64,000 nt of DNA, from positions 1 through 64,000 of the forward strand of contig NZ_CAKRDI010000009.1 in assembly GCF_934309415.1 (NCBI RefSeq), written 5' to 3'. A program made the position numbers and the translations under genes. Of the stretch, positions 62,351-64,000 are shown one piece after another; within the stretch, counting starts at the first letter, position 1; every line of letters starts with the position of its first letter. The notes below the pieces were generated by a model, which saw only the letters and a list, made by a program, of their open reading frames with translations, was not told the origin of the DNA and searched no databases. The DNA comes from an uncultured Mediterraneibacter sp. GTDB lineage: Bacteria > Bacillota > Clostridia > Lachnospirales > Lachnospiraceae.

Positions 62351-62387
62351 CTAGATTGCAGGAATGATTTTTCAGACACACTCTAGA
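62351..62387 (-). repeat. Terminal-inverted-repeat family, one end overlapping the dapA stop
   Basis: The bases CTAGATTGCAGGAATGATTT through TTCAGACACACTCTAG are the inverted left end of the family. The terminal CTAG supplies the TAG stop codon of dapA on the minus strand. Confidence 0.7.
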
Positions 62388-63267
62388 TCAGACCGAATTC
62401 TTTCATGGCTTTTCTGAGCACTTCTTTGTGTCCGTCTTCCATCTCTGTCAGAGGAGCTCTTAAAGAGCCTACTTCTTTACCCATCATGTTCAGTGCAGCT
62501 TTTACTGGGATTGGGTTAACTTCACAGAACAGTGCATCTACCAGCGGAAGAGCATTTAACTGCATCTTGCAGCTTCCCTCAACATCTCCGGAGAAGAACT
62601 TATAGCACATGTCATGTACATAAGCAGGAGCTACGTTAGAAAGAACAGAGATAACACCGATTCCGCCGAGGGACAGGAGCGGTACTACCTGATCATCGTT
62701 TCCTGAGTACAGATCAACGTTACCGTCACACAGATGCATGATCTGAGCAACAGTGCTGATATTTCCAGAAGCTTCTTTTACACCGACAACATTCTCAACA
62801 TCTTTTACAAGAGTTGCGATTGTTTCAGGCTGAAGAGAACATCCTGTACGGCTTGGTACATTGTAAAGGATTGCCGGAATTTTGATCTCATTACAAATAG
62901 AAGTATAATGTGCGATCAGTCCGTTCTGTGTTGCTTTATTATAATATGGTGTTACGAGAAGAACTCCGTCTGCGCCGTCTTTCTCAGCTTCTTTGGAAAG
63001 TTCGATCGCAGTGCGTGTGCAATTAGAACCTGTACCTGCGATAACCGGGATACGGTGGTTGACACGCTCAATTGCGAAACGGATTGTTTCAGCATGCTCA
63101 GCTTCAGTCATAGTAGCGGATTCACCAGTTGTTCCACAGATGATGATGGCATCTGTACCACCGGTGATCTGTTCTTCCAGCATCTCATCCAGTTTGTCGT
63201 AATTAACCTCAAGATTTTCTTTCATTGGTGTAGCAATTGCTACTCCTGCGCCTTTAAAAATTGCCAT
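62383..63267 (-). CDS. dapA: 4-hydroxy-tetrahydrodipicolinate synthase
   Basis: A 294-residue TIM-barrel lyase joining pyruvate and aspartate-semialdehyde in the lysine/diaminopimelate pathway. Seen: CGTTGESATMT near 45, the tyrosine/arginine site ILYNVPSRTG near 133, the Schiff-base lysine in VVGVKEASGN (~161). GGAGGAAG precedes the ATG. A lysine riboswitch with terminator lies directly upstream, giving feedback control. The stop codon is contributed by a repeat end. Confidence 0.97.
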   Translation of the reverse strand: MAIFKGAGVAIATPMKENLEVNYDKLDEMLEEQITGGTDAIIICGTTGESATMTEAEHAETIRFAIERVNHRIPVIAGTGSNCTRTAIELSKEAEKDGADGVLLVTPYYNKATQNGLIAHYTSICNEIKIPAILYNVPSRTGCSLQPETIATLVKDVENVVGVKEASGNISTVAQIMHLCDGNVDLYSGNDDQVVPLLSLGGIGVISVLSNVAPAYVHDMCYKFFSGDVEGSCKMQLNALPLVDALFCEVNPIPVKAALNMMGKEVGSLRAPLTEMEDGHKEVLRKAMKEFGLI

Positions 63268-63296
63268 TCTTTCTTCCTCCTGAAATAGTGAACATT

Positions 63297-63322
63297 AAAA
63301 GAAACGGCAAGATGCGCCGTTC
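63297..63322 (-). terminator. Riboswitch-controlled terminator of dapA
   Basis: On the minus strand GAACGGC / GCCGTTTC forms a stem followed by TTTT, between the lysine riboswitch and the dapA ribosome site. Confidence 0.8.
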
Positions 63323-63349
63323 CAAAATATACCATAAATGTGTATAAAT

Positions 63350-63515
63350 CAGATAGCTCTCCATCTTGCGATGACAGTCATGCCACTCTTAATGTCATGC
63401 CCAAGAACGGGTGTTCAGGCCACTCATCCTTTCGGCATCTTTCCCTTTCTGATGAGTTCTTCTGTTCCTGACACATCCGTCACCTTACTAATGAAAAATG
63501 CAACCTCTATCTACG
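63350..63515 (-). promoter_or_regulatory. Lysine riboswitch (L-box)
   Basis: Read on the minus strand: GTAGATAGAGGTTGCATTTT, TCATTAGTAAGG, GAAAGGGAAAGATGCCGAAA, GGATGAGTGG, CACCCGTTCTTGGGCATGAC and GACTGTCATCGC then GGAGAGCTATCT. The P1 arms are CTATCT (63507-63512) and AGATAG (63351-63356). These are the conserved core elements of the lysine-binding riboswitch; it controls dapA. Confidence 0.93.
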
Positions 63516-63519
63516 TTTC

Positions 63520-64000
63520 CGTGTTTAAGGCAATCATAACACCGAGGCATAATGATGTCAACCAGTTTGGTATTAATTTATGAAAATTATTACGGAAATG
63601 TTACAGTGATTTTTGAAAGAAAATTTAAAATGCTATATAAGTGATACTTATTAATAATGATAAAAATGTTTAATGAATATAAAAAGGCTAATCCTTTGAC
63701 AGGATATTCTGTTTGTGATAGTGTGATAAAGAGGAATGTGAATGGCTGGAAAATAAGCGTTTGCATTTTTTTTTGGGAAGTTGGACGGAAAAGAACGACA
63801 GAAGATACAAAGAAAAGAATAGAAGAAATAAAAAAATAACTTGAGATGAAGAGAAAAATGCTGTTATTAGTCTTCCTAATTAAATAAGAAGATAAAAACT
63901 TCGCAAACAAATAAAAAGGTTTAGATTTAAATAGGAAGAAAGAAGGTTACTGTTCACAGATAACCTGTAAATAGTAGCGAAAGACCTACAGCAGAGGAAA
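63520..64000. other. AT-rich region at the window end
   Basis: No supported gene. A 60-codon plus-strand frame at 63657-63839 lacks a ribosome site and any family resemblance. Near the end, GTTACTGTTC with TAACCTGTAAATAGTAGC (63954-63981) is a diverged arm of the stem-loop repeat family. Confidence 0.4.

Noticed and set aside
63657..63839. 60-codon ORF near the window end
   Set aside because: No ribosome site, no hydrophobic or domain pattern, and located in AT-rich spacer; not supported as a gene.
1..64000. CRISPR array
   Set aside because: No series of regularly spaced identical direct repeats was seen; the dispersed repeats are far apart and palindromic.

Overview
The window looks like a chromosomal segment of an anaerobic Clostridia bacterium, most likely a gut Lachnospiraceae (Dorea/Blautia/Mediterraneibacter-like). 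The grounds are the protein flavour, strong AGGAGG-type ribosome sites, a three-gene electron-bifurcating [FeFe] hydrogenase, an ECF riboflavin transporter under an FMN riboswitch, a SirTM-type sirtuin with a zinc macrodomain, and a lysine riboswitch on dapA. I did not measure base composition and cannot name a species.

Layout. 0-0.15 kb: the last bases of a 23S rRNA and a terminator. 0.3-15.6 kb: mscL, then a locus that looks built for shikimate/quinate-type compounds: an Old-Yellow-Enzyme/2,4-dienoyl-CoA-reductase-like flavoenzyme, two LysR regulators, a YdiB-like quinate/shikimate dehydrogenase, a YdiN-like MFS permease, AroD, an alpha/beta-hydrolase esterase, a GntP-type permease and a complete TRAP transporter, followed by a small unknown membrane protein and 5-formyl-THF cyclo-ligase. 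15.9-20 kb: signal peptidase I, a 42-codon unknown peptide, a secreted nuclease and a MATE pump. 20.4-24.7 kb: an L-tartrate dehydratase locus (ttdB, ttdA, SLC13-type transporter, divergent LysR). 24.9-33.6 kb: MarR + FUSC-like protein, HxlR + flavin protein, FMN riboswitch + RibU + flavoprotein reductase, a flavin/ferredoxin protein, a macrodomain-SirTM pair and a MetE-like methyltransferase. 33.9-37.9 kb: hydCBA. 38-45.5 kb: LysR, guanine deaminase, a polar amino-acid ABC transporter and a FliB-like protein.

45.6-61.7 kb is accessory DNA. RepA/DnaC-type replication genes lie at one side and a broken mobC at the other, with an internally deleted IS1634-type transposase and a truncated IS3-type element; tRNA-Trp lies just outside. 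Between them sits an apparently co-directional gene set of about 11.7 kb: a 7-TM sensor without a kinase, a soluble histidine kinase, a LuxR-type regulator, a degenerate receiver, a lipoprotein, an SPFH protein with several zinc ribbons, two DUF3592-like membrane proteins, three more zinc-ribbon proteins (one YdjG-like), a TPM-domain protein (YdjH-like) and the amino-terminal part of an M3-type peptidase lipoprotein. It resembles the Bacillus YdjGHI membrane-stress proteins but has its own split sensory system and no PspA here; I consider it the best candidate for an undescribed system. 62-64 kb: tRNA-Trp and dapA with its lysine riboswitch.

Two families of dispersed non-coding repeats run through the window: a family with terminal inverted repeats (about nine full or partial copies) and a stem-loop family whose stem bases vary together between copies.
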